Shown here one piece after another: positions 9,266 through 17,366 of a stretch of 46,625 bases of DNA. Origin of the DNA: an uncultured Rhodobiaceae bacterium (lineage in GTDB: Bacteria > Pseudomonadota > Alphaproteobacteria > Parvibaculales > Parvibaculaceae); contig CAJXOU010000017.1 of NCBI GenBank assembly GCA_913057645.1, positions 1 through 46,625 of the forward strand, given 5' to 3'. The position numbers and the translations under genes are program-made. The notes beneath the pieces were generated by a model. The model did not search any database. It worked only from the letters and a program-made list of their open reading frames with translations, and had not been told where the DNA came from. Numbering within the stretch: the first letter of the stretch is position 1; every line of letters starts with the position of its first letter.

Positions 9266-10414
9266 TTAGCGGATCAGGTTCAGGACCGACTGTTCCGCCT
9301 GGTTGGCGAGAGACAGCGAGCTCTGAGCGAGCGACTGGCGGGTCTGCAGAGCGAGCAGGTTGGCCGCTTCCTCGTTCGTGTCGGCGAGCGTCAGGTCGCC
9401 GGCACCGCCTTCGAGAACGCCGATCAGGTTCTTGGTGAAGTCCTGACGGTTCTGCACGACCGAGAGGTTCGCACCGAAGGTCGAGGACTGCTTGCGGAGC
9501 GTCGAGGTCGCCGTATCGAGGAGGGCAACGTCGGCTTCGATGTCGCTGAACGTCGTCTCCGCGATGCCGAGACCGGCCGCGTTGTAGGTCACGCCCGTGA
9601 TGTCGAGCTTGGACGAACCGGACTCGTTGAACTTCACCGTCAGGCTGTCGCCGTTCAGCAGGTTGATGCCGTTGAAGCTGGCATCGGTCGCGAGCTGGTC
9701 AATCTGCGTGCGCAGGTTGTTGTAGTCGGTCGCGTAGGTCGAACGAGCCGAGGCAAGCGTCTCGCCGTTCGTGCCCTGCGTGCCGGACGTCGCGATGCCG
9801 AAGCCCGCCGCACCCGTCGCCGCAGCCGTACCGGCGATCACGAGATCTTCACCGGAAGCCACTTCGAACGCGATGTCGTCGCCGTCGACCGTGACGCTCA
9901 GACCGGCGAGCGTACCGCCGGCCGAAACGAGGCCCGCGAGCTCGGATTCGATGGCAGCAGCCGAAGACGCGGCCGTCGCATAGGTCGCCGTATCGAAGAC
10001 GACCGAAACGGCGGAGGCGGTGCCGATCTGGAAGGTGACCGTGCGCGCACCGGCGGAACCGGCGATGGCAGCGGCTTCAGCCGTCTTGCTGAGCGTGGTC
10101 TCGGTGGCCTTCGCCTGGAGCGCCTGGTTGGCGACCGACTTGGCCTGGTTGACGAGCTTCTGGATGGCCTTGATGCCTTCGTCGGCAGCGTTCAGCGTCT
10201 TGGTGCCGAGGCTGAGCGAGTCCTGAATGGCGCTGAGGTCGCTTGCACGCGAGTTCAGGCCAGCAGCCGTGAAGAAGGACTGCGGATTGTCGAGGGCGCT
10301 GGAAACCTTGAGGCCGGTGGCCAGACGGTTCTGCGTCTGAGCCATGAGTTTCGCTGTGCTCTGCAGGGTCTGCAGGTTCGAACGCACGGCGCTGTTAATG
10401 ACGATATCACCCAT
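9266..10414 (-). CDS. Flagellin (copy 1)
   Basis: A 382-residue flagellin, the filament subunit exported through the flagellar type III system. The conserved N-terminal D0/D1 segment (SAVRSNLQTLQSTAKLMAQT, then NRLATGLKVSSALDNPQSFF) and C-terminal segment (FTKNLIGVLEGGAGDLTLAD, ending SLSLANQAEQSVLNLIR) are both intact. The Ala/Thr/Gly-rich middle (about 130-240) differs from copy 2, and no cysteine is visible. It lies 192 bases downstream of copy 2 with a terminator between, so it needs its own promoter. The best candidate (TGGC-N8-GC on the minus strand at 10448-10462) is weak and has no IHF-like site at the expected position. Confidence 0.95.
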   Translation of the reverse strand: MGDIVINSAVRSNLQTLQSTAKLMAQTQNRLATGLKVSSALDNPQSFFTAAGLNSRASDLSAIQDSLSLGTKTLNAADEGIKAIQKLVNQAKSVANQALQAKATETTLSKTAEAAAIAGSAGARTVTFQIGTASAVSVVFDTATYATAASSAAAIESELAGLVSAGGTLAGLSVTVDGDDIAFEVASGEDLVIAGTAAATGAAGFGIATSGTQGTNGETLASARSTYATDYNNLRTQIDQLATDASFNGINLLNGDSLTVKFNESGSSKLDITGVTYNAAGLGIAETTFSDIEADVALLDTATSTLRKQSSTFGANLSVVQNRQDFTKNLIGVLEGGAGDLTLADTNEEAANLLALQTRQSLAQSSLSLANQAEQSVLNLIR

Positions 10415-10554
10415 TTGTCGTGTCCTTTCCTAGGAACGGTAGCCACGGCTCTTCCTGAGCCATGAGAGGAGCATGAGGGACAGCGGTTAAAGGGTCGTAA
10501 AAAGGCCGGTTTTTTTCGGAAATTCATCGAATAAATTCTGCGCTCCGCATTAAG

Positions 10555-10583
10555 CAAAAAGGGCGGACCTTGCGGTCCGCCCC
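10555..10583 (-). terminator. Rho-independent terminator of flagellin gene 2
   Basis: A 9-bp GC-rich stem (10561-10569 with 10574-10582) with a 4-base loop is followed in the transcript by five T. It lies 24 bases past the stop codon of the upstream flagellin gene. Confidence 0.88.
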
Positions 10584-10606
10584 TTTGTTCAAGCGCTGTT
10601 TTATCC

Positions 10607-11788
10607 TTAACCGAAGAGACGCAGCACGCTCTGTTCTGCCTGGTTCGCAAGCGAGAGCGCGGTGGTTCCGAGCTGCTGGCGGGTCTGCAGGGCGAGCATT
10701 TTCGCCCCTTCTTCGTTGGTGTCGGCGACGGTGAGTTCCGAGGCGCCGCTTTCGAGCGTGTTGACCAGCGACGAGGTGAAGTCCTGGCGGATCTGCACCA
10801 CGCCGAGGTTCGCACCGAAGGTCGAGGACTGCTGGCGCAGCACGCCGGTTGCGGCGTTCAGCGTGTCGACGAAGGTCTTGATGTCGGCGTCGGCGGCGAA
10901 GCCGTGGTCGCCGGACTCATTGGGAACCGTGCCGATGTTCAGCAGGCCCGCAGGCGTCAGGTTGATACCCTCGATGTCGAGCTTCGAGGTCTGCTCGGAA
11001 TTGAAGAACACGCTGAGCAGATCGCCCTTCAGGAGGTTCACGCCCTTGTAGCTGGCGTCGCTGGCGAGCTGTTCGATCTGTTCGCGGAGGCTGTTGAAGT
11101 CGGATTCGAACTTGTCGCGGTTCACGCCGTTGGTCGACGAGGTATGCGTCCCCAGAAGACCGGCAAGGCTGACCGCGGTGCCGCCATTGTCGGCGGCGAT
11201 CGAGAGTTCGCGGCCATTGGCGGCGGAGAATTCGAGCTGACCGTCGTCGTTGATGACGGCTTCGAGCGGTTCGTCGCCAACGAAGGTCGCGGCGACCCAG
11301 TCGATCAGATCCTGCACCGTTTCAACTTCGCCGGTGGCCGCGCCGATATCGACCGTAGCCGTGACTTCACCGACTGAGACCGTGAGGCTGTGGCCGGTCG
11401 CCAGCGCGCCGAGGCCGGCAAGTGCGACACCGCCTGTCAGGGCGGCTCCGGACTGGTTGCCGACGATGGTCGTGGCGTTGATCTTGGTTTCGAGGGCCTG
11501 GTTCGCGACGGCCTTCATGCTGTCGACCAGCTTGAGGATCGACTTGATGCCCTGATCCGCGGCTTCCAGCGTCTTCACTGCCTGACCCATCGAGTCGAGC
11601 ATGTTGTTCAGATCGGAGGCCCGGTTGTTCAGGCCCTGCGCCGTGAAGAACGAGGTCGGGCTGTCAATCGCGCTGCGGACACGCAGGCCCGTTGCCAGGC
11701 GCAACTGCGTCTCATCGAGCAGTCGCGTCGTATTCTGCATGCTGAGCAGATTTGACCGGATCGCACCGGAAAGGACCACATCAGCCAT
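10607..11788 (-). CDS. Flagellin (copy 2)
   Basis: A 393-residue flagellin with intact terminal segments (SGAIRSNLLSMQNTTRLLDE, then LRLATGLRVRSAIDSPTSFF; C-terminal SSLVNTLESGASELTVAD, ending in LANQAEQSVLRLFG). The middle third (about 115-230) is unrelated in detail to copy 1, so the filament may be built from two distinct subunits. It has the strongest promoter of the cluster: a sigma-54 element at 12006-12020 with a perfect IHF consensus and ftr-like sites upstream. This places the transcription start near 11994, giving a leader of about 205 nt. Confidence 0.95.
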   Translation of the reverse strand: MADVVLSGAIRSNLLSMQNTTRLLDETQLRLATGLRVRSAIDSPTSFFTAQGLNNRASDLNNMLDSMGQAVKTLEAADQGIKSILKLVDSMKAVANQALETKINATTIVGNQSGAALTGGVALAGLGALATGHSLTVSVGEVTATVDIGAATGEVETVQDLIDWVAATFVGDEPLEAVINDDGQLEFSAANGRELSIAADNGGTAVSLAGLLGTHTSSTNGVNRDKFESDFNSLREQIEQLASDASYKGVNLLKGDLLSVFFNSEQTSKLDIEGINLTPAGLLNIGTVPNESGDHGFAADADIKTFVDTLNAATGVLRQQSSTFGANLGVVQIRQDFTSSLVNTLESGASELTVADTNEEGAKMLALQTRQQLGTTALSLANQAEQSVLRLFG

Positions 11789-12005
11789 CGTCTTTACCCT
11801 CCAGGGTTTGGCCCAGCCGTCTCATGGCGGCACGAGCACTACACTCGGTGTTAATCATTAATTCGACGTAAACGGCCCGTTTCCGATTTCAGCCTGGCGA
11901 TCATCCGCCTCAGAGAACCCAACCGGTCTTGCCGTGCCGCCGAACCGGGTGCATGAGTGGCTGTGCCGGGCTCCGCATCCGTCGATTGCATCTGGCCCTG
12001 CTGTC

Positions 12006-12020
12006 GCAAACAGCGGGCCA
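12006..12020 (-). promoter_or_regulatory. Sigma-54 promoter of flagellin gene 2
   Basis: On the minus strand TGGCCCGCTGTTTGC has GG and GC separated by ten bases. It shares TGGCCCGCT with the flgE promoter. The transcription start is expected near 11994, about 205 nt before the flagellin ATG. The rest of the 11789-12160 gap contains this leader, the IHF and ftr-like sites, and a GTCCCC/GGGGAC hairpin at 12127-12144 downstream of the next gene. Confidence 0.75.
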
Positions 12021-12037
12021 GTTTTAAAACTCAATGA

Positions 12038-12050
12038 AATCAATGGGTTA
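12038..12050 (+). promoter_or_regulatory. IHF consensus site, flagellin promoter
   Basis: AATCAATGGGTTA matches WATCAANNNNTTR at every defined position. Seen from the minus strand its CCATTG core starts 26 nt before the TGGC of the sigma-54 promoter, as at flgE and flgF. Confidence 0.68.
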
Positions 12051-12072
12051 CGTTTGTTTCGGCCTGCGGAGC

Positions 12073-12132
12073 TGGCAGGAAGTTCCCGTTTGCGGGGAAA
12101 GTTTTGCCGGGCCGGGGCGGCAAGTTGTCCCC
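12073..12132. promoter_or_regulatory. Degenerate ftr-like sites upstream of flagellin promoter
   Basis: Three imperfect versions of CGGCA-N5-TGCCG start at 12073, 12095 and 12118 (two to three mismatches each). They lie 55-110 bases upstream of the flagellin -24 element, the position where an enhancer-binding activator would sit. Each is weak alone; their position is the main support. Confidence 0.35.
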
Positions 12133-12160
12133 GGTTATGGGGACGGAGGCCGCCGGGCTT

Positions 12161-13783
12161 CTAGCCGAGAAGGAAGCGGGCGACGTCGCCGGCAATTTCA
12201 TCGGCGAGCTTTGCCTTGTCGGTCGAAGGAGCGATCGAGTAGCAGCGAATGCTGGGGAACCACGGAAGATGGTCCGTCCCCAGCTTCGTCCAGCCATGCG
12301 GCGCGGTGTAGTGGAAGCTGGGGATACCCAGCGCGCCCGCGACCGTCACCGGGAAGCTTGATGGCCCAACGATGGTGTCCATGCAGGCCGAGAGAGCGGC
12401 GGCGCCTTCCAGGTCCTGGAAGAGATCGAGGCCTGGCATGCGGTGGAGCGTCAGGCCGTGCTCACGCTGCAGAGCATCGGCTTCCTCGTCCACATTGGTG
12501 TACTGGAGGTTCACGACCTTGATGCCTTCGATCGCGAAGAGCGCTTTCCAGTCGGCAAGCCGTGTGTAGTAGACGGAACGGACGTCATCCACCTTCTTCG
12601 AGGTCCAGGAAATGCCGACTTTGGGGCCGGGGCCAAGGCTTGCAAGCCAGTCCCGGCATTCGGCGACGCGGGCGGGATCCGGCACGAGCGGGCTCACCGA
12701 GGGCGGAAAATCGGAAACGTGGCGGCGAAGTTGCGCGGCGACGAGGCCGGCGGGCGCTGTGTAGTCGAAATCCACTTCGCCGTAATTGCCGAGGCCGGTC
12801 GATTTCCACTCCTCCGCGCGCACCGTCGCCGCGGGCCAGGTGCGCTGGTAGAGCGGCACAAGCCGCGGATCCGTCTCGATGATGACGTGACCCGCACGTG
12901 CGATGAGATCGGTGTAGCAGGTGGAAAAAAGGAGATCGTCGCCAAGGCCCTGCTCGCGCCAGACCATGATGGTCTTGTCCGTCAGGTCCTGGCCTTCCCA
13001 GATCAGACCGGGGAAGGGGCGGTAAGGCTGGCGCTGACCGCAGGCAAAGCCGAAGCCGTACATGTCCCAGCCCTCTTGCGTGTGACCGGTGGACAGGAGC
13101 GAACGGGCAAGATTCCAGCGGGCGGCGTCGCACTCGGGATCGATGGAGAGACTGCGTTGAAGTGCGTCCAGCGCTTCGTGATGACGGCCGAGAATTTCAA
13201 GAAGGGCGGCGAGATTGGTCCATGTCTGGGGAATACCGGGATCGATTTCAATGGAACGGCGGTAACAGGCCATCGCATCGTCGTAGAGCCGGGTGCCCGT
13301 GAGGACCTTGCCGAGCATGCCGTAGGCGCGCGCCGACATCGGCCGCAGTTCGATGGCGCGGGAGATGAGATCGACCGCGCGCTGCGTTTCCCCGTCGTCG
13401 TCGAGAATGGTGCCGAGGTTGAGGAGTGTGGCGACGTTGTCGGGATCGCGTTCGAGCACGCGCTCGTAGAGGCTGCGCGCTCGCGCGGTGTGCTTGACGG
13501 AAGCGCAGAGACCCGCGAGATCAAACATATAATGAAGGTCCTCGCCCGCGTCCTTTGCAGCCCGGTCGAGGACGCCGACCGCATCCCCTTCGCGCTTTGC
13601 CGCAATGAGGCATTGGGTGAGGCCGGTGAGTGCGCCGATATGCGCCGGGTTTACGGCAAGCACCTTGCGGTAGCGGCTTTCGGCGTCGTCATAACGTTCG
13701 CGCGCCTGAAGGCGCTGGCCCTGCGCGAATTTCTTTTCGATTTCGCTGTCGCCGCCAGCGCGCCGCTTCATCATGGTCGACAT
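12161..13783 (-). CDS. TPR protein with glycosyltransferase-like C-terminal half, possible flagellin modification
   Basis: A protein of about 540 residues. The N-terminal half is a series of tetratricopeptide repeats (such as YDDAESRYRKVLAVNPAHIGAL, ARSLYERVLERDPDNVATLLNLG, and YDDAMACYRRSIEIDPGIPQTW). The C-terminal half resembles the GT-B fold of O-GlcNAc-transferase-like proteins: VWREQGLGDDLLF, VGISWTSKK, then MDTIVGPSSFPVTVAGALGIPSFHYTAP. Proteins of this build are required for flagellin glycosylation or flagellin levels in Caulobacter (FlbA group). Its place beside the flagellins supports that role, which remains an inference. I prefer the ATG at 13783 over one at 13828, because a CtrA-like box at 13844-13858 would put the transcription start at or after 13828. 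Confidence 0.75.
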   Translation of the reverse strand: MSTMMKRRAGGDSEIEKKFAQGQRLQARERYDDAESRYRKVLAVNPAHIGALTGLTQCLIAAKREGDAVGVLDRAAKDAGEDLHYMFDLAGLCASVKHTARARSLYERVLERDPDNVATLLNLGTILDDDGETQRAVDLISRAIELRPMSARAYGMLGKVLTGTRLYDDAMACYRRSIEIDPGIPQTWTNLAALLEILGRHHEALDALQRSLSIDPECDAARWNLARSLLSTGHTQEGWDMYGFGFACGQRQPYRPFPGLIWEGQDLTDKTIMVWREQGLGDDLLFSTCYTDLIARAGHVIIETDPRLVPLYQRTWPAATVRAEEWKSTGLGNYGEVDFDYTAPAGLVAAQLRRHVSDFPPSVSPLVPDPARVAECRDWLASLGPGPKVGISWTSKKVDDVRSVYYTRLADWKALFAIEGIKVVNLQYTNVDEEADALQREHGLTLHRMPGLDLFQDLEGAAALSACMDTIVGPSSFPVTVAGALGIPSFHYTAPHGWTKLGTDHLPWFPSIRCYSIAPSTDKAKLADEIAGDVARFLLG

Positions 13784-13843
13784 TCGAGAATTGCCCCGTG
13801 CAGCGCGGAAATGGTTGGTACACGCCATTTCGGCGCGACATGG

Positions 13844-13858
13844 TTACCACCCGGTTAA
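13844..13858. promoter_or_regulatory. CtrA-like box upstream of the TPR/glycosyltransferase gene
   Basis: TTAC-N7-TTAA (one mismatch from TTAA-N7-TTAA) lies 60 bases before the preferred start codon. A CtrA site here would make the gene cell-cycle regulated. It is weaker than the perfect boxes near fliX, flgB and the large TPR gene. Confidence 0.4.
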
Positions 13859-13885
13859 CGAGCGGCGACGATAGCCGATTCGACG

Positions 13886-14362
13886 TCAGATACGGGCGTC
13901 GAGCGTGAGCGAGCCCGTGCCGGTGGCGCTGCCGGAGCGGCGTGCGGCGGGCGCTGCGTTGCTGCCATAGCCGAGGGCAGGGGCAGTGCGTTCGCTCATG
14001 GCGTCCGCGACCATGCGGATGAGGCTTTCGGAAACCGACTTCGCGGCACCGAGCGCTTCTCCGTTTTTCGCAAGCATGCGATCCAGCTCGCTCATCGCCG
14101 TCTTGAGACGCGAAATGCGCTCGGAGGGTGCGCGGTCGAGCAGGTCCTTGCGGGCGCGGACGGCCTGGACGTCCATCGCATAATCGTTGGCGAGGCGGAT
14201 CTTTTCCGGCTGGAGCGCGGCGACCTCCGCCTGCGCGCGGTCGCGCAGAAACTCGGTTTCGCGGGCAATCAGGCCGGTAAGGTCCATTGTGAGGCCCAGC
14301 ATCCGGTCGACGAGATCGGCGGGGGCGAGCGTTTCGGCGGGGACGCGGCGCGGGTCGCTCAT
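13886..14362 (-). CDS. flbY: FlgN/FlbY-like flagellar protein
   Basis: A 158-residue, mostly helical cytoplasmic protein. LGLTMDLTGLIARETEFLRDR and LQPEKIRLANDYAMDVQAVRA fit the FlgN-like fold of export chaperones for hook-associated proteins. The C-terminal third is low in complexity (Ala, Gly, Ser). It is the third gene of the set flgI-cheL-flbY, an order I recognise from Caulobacter, and overlaps cheL by 4 bases (ATGA). The name rests on position as much as on sequence. Confidence 0.7.
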   Translation of the reverse strand: MSDPRRVPAETLAPADLVDRMLGLTMDLTGLIARETEFLRDRAQAEVAALQPEKIRLANDYAMDVQAVRARKDLLDRAPSERISRLKTAMSELDRMLAKNGEALGAAKSVSESLIRMVADAMSERTAPALGYGSNAAPAARRSGSATGTGSLTLDARI

Positions 14363-14688
14363 CGGGAGACCTCCTGCATTTTCAGGATTTCGCGGTAGAT
14401 GTCGTCGGCAATGCCGACGCCGCCGGACTTCGCGACCTGACGGCCATACTGGTCGACGAGAACCGAGCGGAACATGCTTTCGCCGGGGCCGCCGCCAAAG
14501 GGATTGTCGTCCGAGACGCCTTCGAACATCGACTGGAACATGCTCGAGACGAACTGGGCCTCGAAGTCCTGGGCGGCTTCCCAGCCGCGGGGATCGCGCG
14601 CGCCGTCTTTCGCGGGCCCTTGCGCGGCGGCCGACTGGCCGGCGGGCAGGTGCATGAAGACGGGAAGGGAGGCGGAGACCGTTTCCAT
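14359..14688 (-). CDS. cheL: Rod-binding protein, FlgJ N-domain/CheL type
   Basis: A 109-residue protein equivalent to the N-terminal rod-binding domain of FlgJ (FEAQFVSSMFQSMFEG, then GESMFRSVLVDQYGRQVAKS and GGVGIADDIYREIL). It lacks the C-terminal muramidase domain of enterobacterial FlgJ. It is thought to cap the growing rod in the periplasm, so the peptidoglycan-cutting step must come from another protein. Its start overlaps the flgI stop by one base and its end overlaps flbY by four, showing tight translational coupling. Confidence 0.88.
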   Translation of the reverse strand: METVSASLPVFMHLPAGQSAAAQGPAKDGARDPRGWEAAQDFEAQFVSSMFQSMFEGVSDDNPFGGGPGESMFRSVLVDQYGRQVAKSGGVGIADDIYREILKMQEVSR

Positions 14689-15839
14689 TACATCACCTCG
14701 ATTTCGGCCTGCAACGCGCCTGCCGACTTGATCGCCTGAAGTATGGTGATCATGTCGCGGGGGCTGACGCCGAGCGCATTCAGGCCGTCGACCAGTTCGC
14801 TCAGGCTGATGCTGCCGTCGATGATGCCGAGCTGCTTGCCCTGTTCCTCGTCGACCTGAACGTCGGTGCGGGGCACGGTGACCGTGTCGCCTTGCGTGGA
14901 GAAGGGCGAGGGCTGGCTGACCTGCGGGGTTTCGCTGACCGAAATGGTGAGGTTCCCCTGCGCGATCGCGACCTTGCTGACGCGCACGTCCTGTCCCATC
15001 ACGATGACGCCGGAGCTTTCGTCGATGACGACCTTTGCGGCGAGATCGGGCTGAACGCGGAGCTGTTCGATTTCAGTGAGAAGGCCGACCACGCCGCCGC
15101 GAAAGGCGGGCGGCACGGTGAGAGCGACCGTTGTCGGATTGTCGGCGGTCGCGGTGTTCGCGCCCAGGAAAGCGTTGATGGCGGCGGCGACGCGCTGCGC
15201 GGTGGTGAGGTCCGGATTGCGCAGCGAGAGGCGCAGCGAGCGGAGATCGGCAAGTTCGAAATCGAGTTCGCGCTCGACGATGGCGCCGTTCGCGATGCGG
15301 CCATTGGTGGGAACGCCGCGCGTGACAGAGGCCGCCTCGCCCTTGGCGGAAAAGCCGCCGGTCGCGAGCGAGCCCTGGGCGACGGCATAGACCTCGCCGT
15401 CGGCGCCCATGAGGGGGGTGACGAGGAGGACGCCGCCCTGAAGATTGGTCGCATCGCCGAGCGCGCTTACCGTGACGTCGATGCGCGTGCCCTGGGGGGC
15501 GAAAGCGGGAAGATTGGCCGAAACCATGACGGCGGCGACGTTGGCGGTCTTCAGCGTGGTGCCGCGCGTGTTGACGCCGAGGCGCTCCAGCATGCCGATC
15601 AGGCTCTGCTGTGTGAACGGCGCGTTGCGGAGCGTGTCCCCCGTACCATTGAGACCGACGACGAGGCCGTAGCCGACCAGCATGTTGTCGCGGATGCCCT
15701 CGACATCGACGATGTCCTTGATGCGCGAGCTCGCTTCCGCCCGGCCGGGGGCGCCAAGCGCCATCAGGCAGAGCGCGAGCGCCAGCGCGAGCCAGGTGGA
15801 GAAGCTGGGAAGGGAAAGGCGGGACAACTGCCAGGACAT
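14688..15839 (-). CDS. flgI: Flagellar P-ring protein FlgI
   Basis: FlgI forms the P ring, the bushing around the rod in the peptidoglycan layer. The 383-residue protein begins with a Sec signal peptide (FSTWLALALALCLMALGAPGRAEA), then SSRIKDIVDVEGIRDNMLVGYGLVVGLNGTGDT, the family signature, and ends ISLSELVDGLNALGVSPRDMITILQAIK. I chose the ATG at 15839: an upstream TTG at 15854 would leave only about 14 nt of leader after the sigma-54 promoter. Lead gene of flgI-cheL-flbY, divergent from fliX. Confidence 0.95.
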   Translation of the reverse strand: MSWQLSRLSLPSFSTWLALALALCLMALGAPGRAEASSRIKDIVDVEGIRDNMLVGYGLVVGLNGTGDTLRNAPFTQQSLIGMLERLGVNTRGTTLKTANVAAVMVSANLPAFAPQGTRIDVTVSALGDATNLQGGVLLVTPLMGADGEVYAVAQGSLATGGFSAKGEAASVTRGVPTNGRIANGAIVERELDFELADLRSLRLSLRNPDLTTAQRVAAAINAFLGANTATADNPTTVALTVPPAFRGGVVGLLTEIEQLRVQPDLAAKVVIDESSGVIVMGQDVRVSKVAIAQGNLTISVSETPQVSQPSPFSTQGDTVTVPRTDVQVDEEQGKQLGIIDGSISLSELVDGLNALGVSPRDMITILQAIKSAGALQAEIEVM

Positions 15840-15879
15840 GGAACGACCGATCAATCGCTTGCGATACGCGGATCTTGAA

Positions 15880-15894
15880 GCGAAAGCCGTGCCA
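15880..15894 (-). promoter_or_regulatory. Sigma-54 promoter of flgI-cheL-flbY
   Basis: On the minus strand TGGCACGGCTTTCGC has a perfect TGGCACG -24 block, ten bases between GG and GC, and one change in the -12 block (TCGC for TTGC). The start site is expected near 15868, about 29 nt before the flgI ATG. Confidence 0.78.
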
Positions 15895-15920
15895 GCGGCC
15901 CGGGTGGGGTGTCATGAGGT

Positions 15921-15933
15921 CAAGTATATGATT
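15921..15933 (-). promoter_or_regulatory. IHF-like site, flgI promoter
   Basis: AATCATATACTTG on the minus strand is one mismatch from WATCAANNNNTTR. It lies within an AT-rich stretch about 28 bases upstream of the -24 element. Spacing differs from the other three promoters, so it is less certain. Confidence 0.4.
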
Positions 15934-15979
15934 TTGTTGTATATTTTATTTCGGTGCGTGGCCGGAAACCGGCGCGCGA

Positions 15980-16014
15980 GGGCAGCTCCTGCCGCCGACC
16001 GGCAAAAGCTGCCC
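15980..16014. promoter_or_regulatory. ftr-like enhancer pair between flgI and fliX
   Basis: Two palindromes of type CGGCA-N5-TGCCG with one mismatch each: GGGCA-GCTCC-TGCCG at 15980-15994 and CGGCA-AAAGC-TGCCC at 16000-16014. They are 90-120 bases upstream of the flgI -24 element and about 30 bases before the fliX CtrA box, so one pair could activate flgI and affect fliX. Confidence 0.55.
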
Positions 16015-16042
16015 GGCGGCCCGTGTGAGCCAGGGTTTAAGC

Positions 16043-16057
16043 TTAACGCCGCTTTAA
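16043..16057. promoter_or_regulatory. CtrA box upstream of fliX
   Basis: TTAACGCCGCTTTAA matches TTAA-N7-TTAA exactly; an extra TTAA half-site lies just before it at 16037-16040. It is 71 bases upstream of the fliX ATG. CtrA, the target of the CckA phosphorelay, controls early flagellar genes in Caulobacter through such sites. Confidence 0.65.
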
Positions 16058-16127
16058 GACCTCCACTCCATTCTGGAGGCATCGAGTGACGGCCCACCTA
16101 TTCCGGACCGCATCGGGGGCGGAACAG

Positions 16128-16553
16128 ATGAAAATCGGTCAAACCAGAGGAACATCCCAGTCCGGCCCGTCGCGCGCCTCGCAGGCGCGAAGCGGCGGCA
16201 GTTTTTCGGTTTCCGACGCTCCGGCCGCGCGCGGCGGCGCGGGGCTTTCGGGACCGGCCTCGCTTGGGGCGGTCGATGCGCTGCTGGCCCTGCAGGAGAC
16301 GGCGCCCAACGACGACGCGCTCAATGCGCCGAAGCGCCGGGCGATCCGGCGGGGCGAGGACATGCTCGACATTCTCGATGAGATCAAGCTCGCGCTGCTG
16401 GCCGGGCAACTGCCGAAAGCCAAGCTTTCCCGCCTGGTTTCGGTGGTGGAACGGCAGCAGGGCGCGTTCAGCGACCCGCAACTGCGCGAGGTGCTGGACC
16501 AGATCGAACTCAGGGCGCGCGTCGAGCTGGCGAAGTTTGGAACCTATACTTAA
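16128..16553 (+). CDS. fliX: Flagellar assembly regulator FliX
   Basis: A 141-residue FliX. The Ser/Gly-rich N-terminus (from KIGQTRGTSQSG) is typical, followed by GGFS-like SGGSFSVSD and a conserved helical C-terminal half (DILDEIKLALLAGQLPKAKL, then LREVLDQIELRARVELAKF). In Caulobacter FliX couples early basal-body assembly to activity of the sigma-54 activator FlbD. The ATG at 16128 is preferred to a GTG at 16086, since family members begin MKI or MKV. It is divergent from flgI, as in Caulobacter, and has a perfect CtrA box upstream. This fits an early gene that licenses the sigma-54 class found all over this window. Confidence 0.88.
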   Translation: MKIGQTRGTSQSGPSRASQARSGGSFSVSDAPAARGGAGLSGPASLGAVDALLALQETAPNDDALNAPKRRAIRRGEDMLDILDEIKLALLAGQLPKAKLSRLVSVVERQQGAFSDPQLREVLDQIELRARVELAKFGTYT

Positions 16554-16723
16554 GGCTAGGTTCGGCACCCTTTCCGGCAAGCCCGGATCAGGGACTTGAA
16601 ATCCGGCATATTTCACAGATATTTCACCCGCCTGGCCCGGGCCGGGCGGTTGAGAATCGTAGGGGCGCTCCCTATACTCCGCGCGCTTCAGCGAAGGTTT
16701 GTGTCAGAGAGAGATTGCCAGGA

Positions 16724-17140
16724 ATGGCTGTGCGTTTGCCCAAAGGCTATATGCCGTCCGACGACGAACCGTTCATGAACAAGCGGCAGAAGGAGTATTT
16801 CCGCCGCAAGCTTGAGCAGTGGAAAGAGGACATCCTGATCGAGAACAAGGAGACGCTGCAGCATCTGCAGGACGACTCGGTGCAGCATCCCGATCTTGCC
16901 GACCGCGCCTCTTCCGAAACGGAGCGTTCACTCGAACTCAGGACCCGCGACCGCCAGCGCAAGCTGATCTCGAAGATCGACGCCGCGCTGCGCCGGCTCG
17001 ACGACGGCACCTATGGCTATTGCGAGGAGACGGGCGAGCCGATCAGCCTGAAGCGGCTCGATGCGCGGCCGATCGCGACGCTCTCCATCGAAGCGCAGGA
17101 GCGTCACGAGCGCCGCGAGAAGGTCTATCGCGACGACTGA
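16724..17140 (+). CDS. dksA: RNA polymerase-binding transcription factor DksA
   Basis: A 138-residue DksA, which reaches into the RNA polymerase secondary channel and works with ppGpp in the stringent response. The coiled coil carries the tip motif DLADRASSE (about 57-65), followed by the globular end YGYCEETGEPISLKRLDARPI. Of the four cysteines that bind zinc in enterobacterial DksA only Cys100 remains; the others are Thr, Ser and Ala, a pattern usual in alphaproteobacteria. The ATG at 16724 gives a start of the form MAVRLPKGYMPSDDEPF typical of the family. A terminator follows. Confidence 0.93.
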   Translation: MAVRLPKGYMPSDDEPFMNKRQKEYFRRKLEQWKEDILIENKETLQHLQDDSVQHPDLADRASSETERSLELRTRDRQRKLISKIDAALRRLDDGTYGYCEETGEPISLKRLDARPIATLSIEAQERHERREKVYRDD

Positions 17141-17168
17141 GCGACCCGGCAGCGAATAGCCGATGAAG

Positions 17169-17196
17169 AACGCGGCCCCGGCGGGGCCGCGTTTTT
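17169..17196 (+). terminator. Rho-independent terminator of dksA
   Basis: A 9-bp stem (17171-17179 with 17183-17191, CGCGGCCCC/GGGGCCGCG) with a 3-base loop and a run of five T, 29 bases after the dksA stop codon. The remaining bases to 17366 contain no other recognisable element. Confidence 0.9.
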
Positions 17197-17366
17197 CGTT
17201 TCAGGCGGGCGCGAGTATTCAGCAGAGAAATAATCCGCAGGCTGAAAGCGATTCCGGTCGCTTTCCGGCACGACTTTCCGCCTGTGCGCTGGCCTCGCGC
17301 GCGTCCGTCGACTACCATTCCGCCCAACAAACCGGTGGGGACCGGGCAATACGGGGGGCGACGGGG

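Noticed and set aside
10448-10462. Possible sigma-54 promoter for flagellin 1 (TGGC-N8-GC on the minus strand)
   Set aside because: The spacing is right, but the -12 block is GAGC and there is no IHF-like or ftr-like site at the expected distance, so it is not listed as a promoter.
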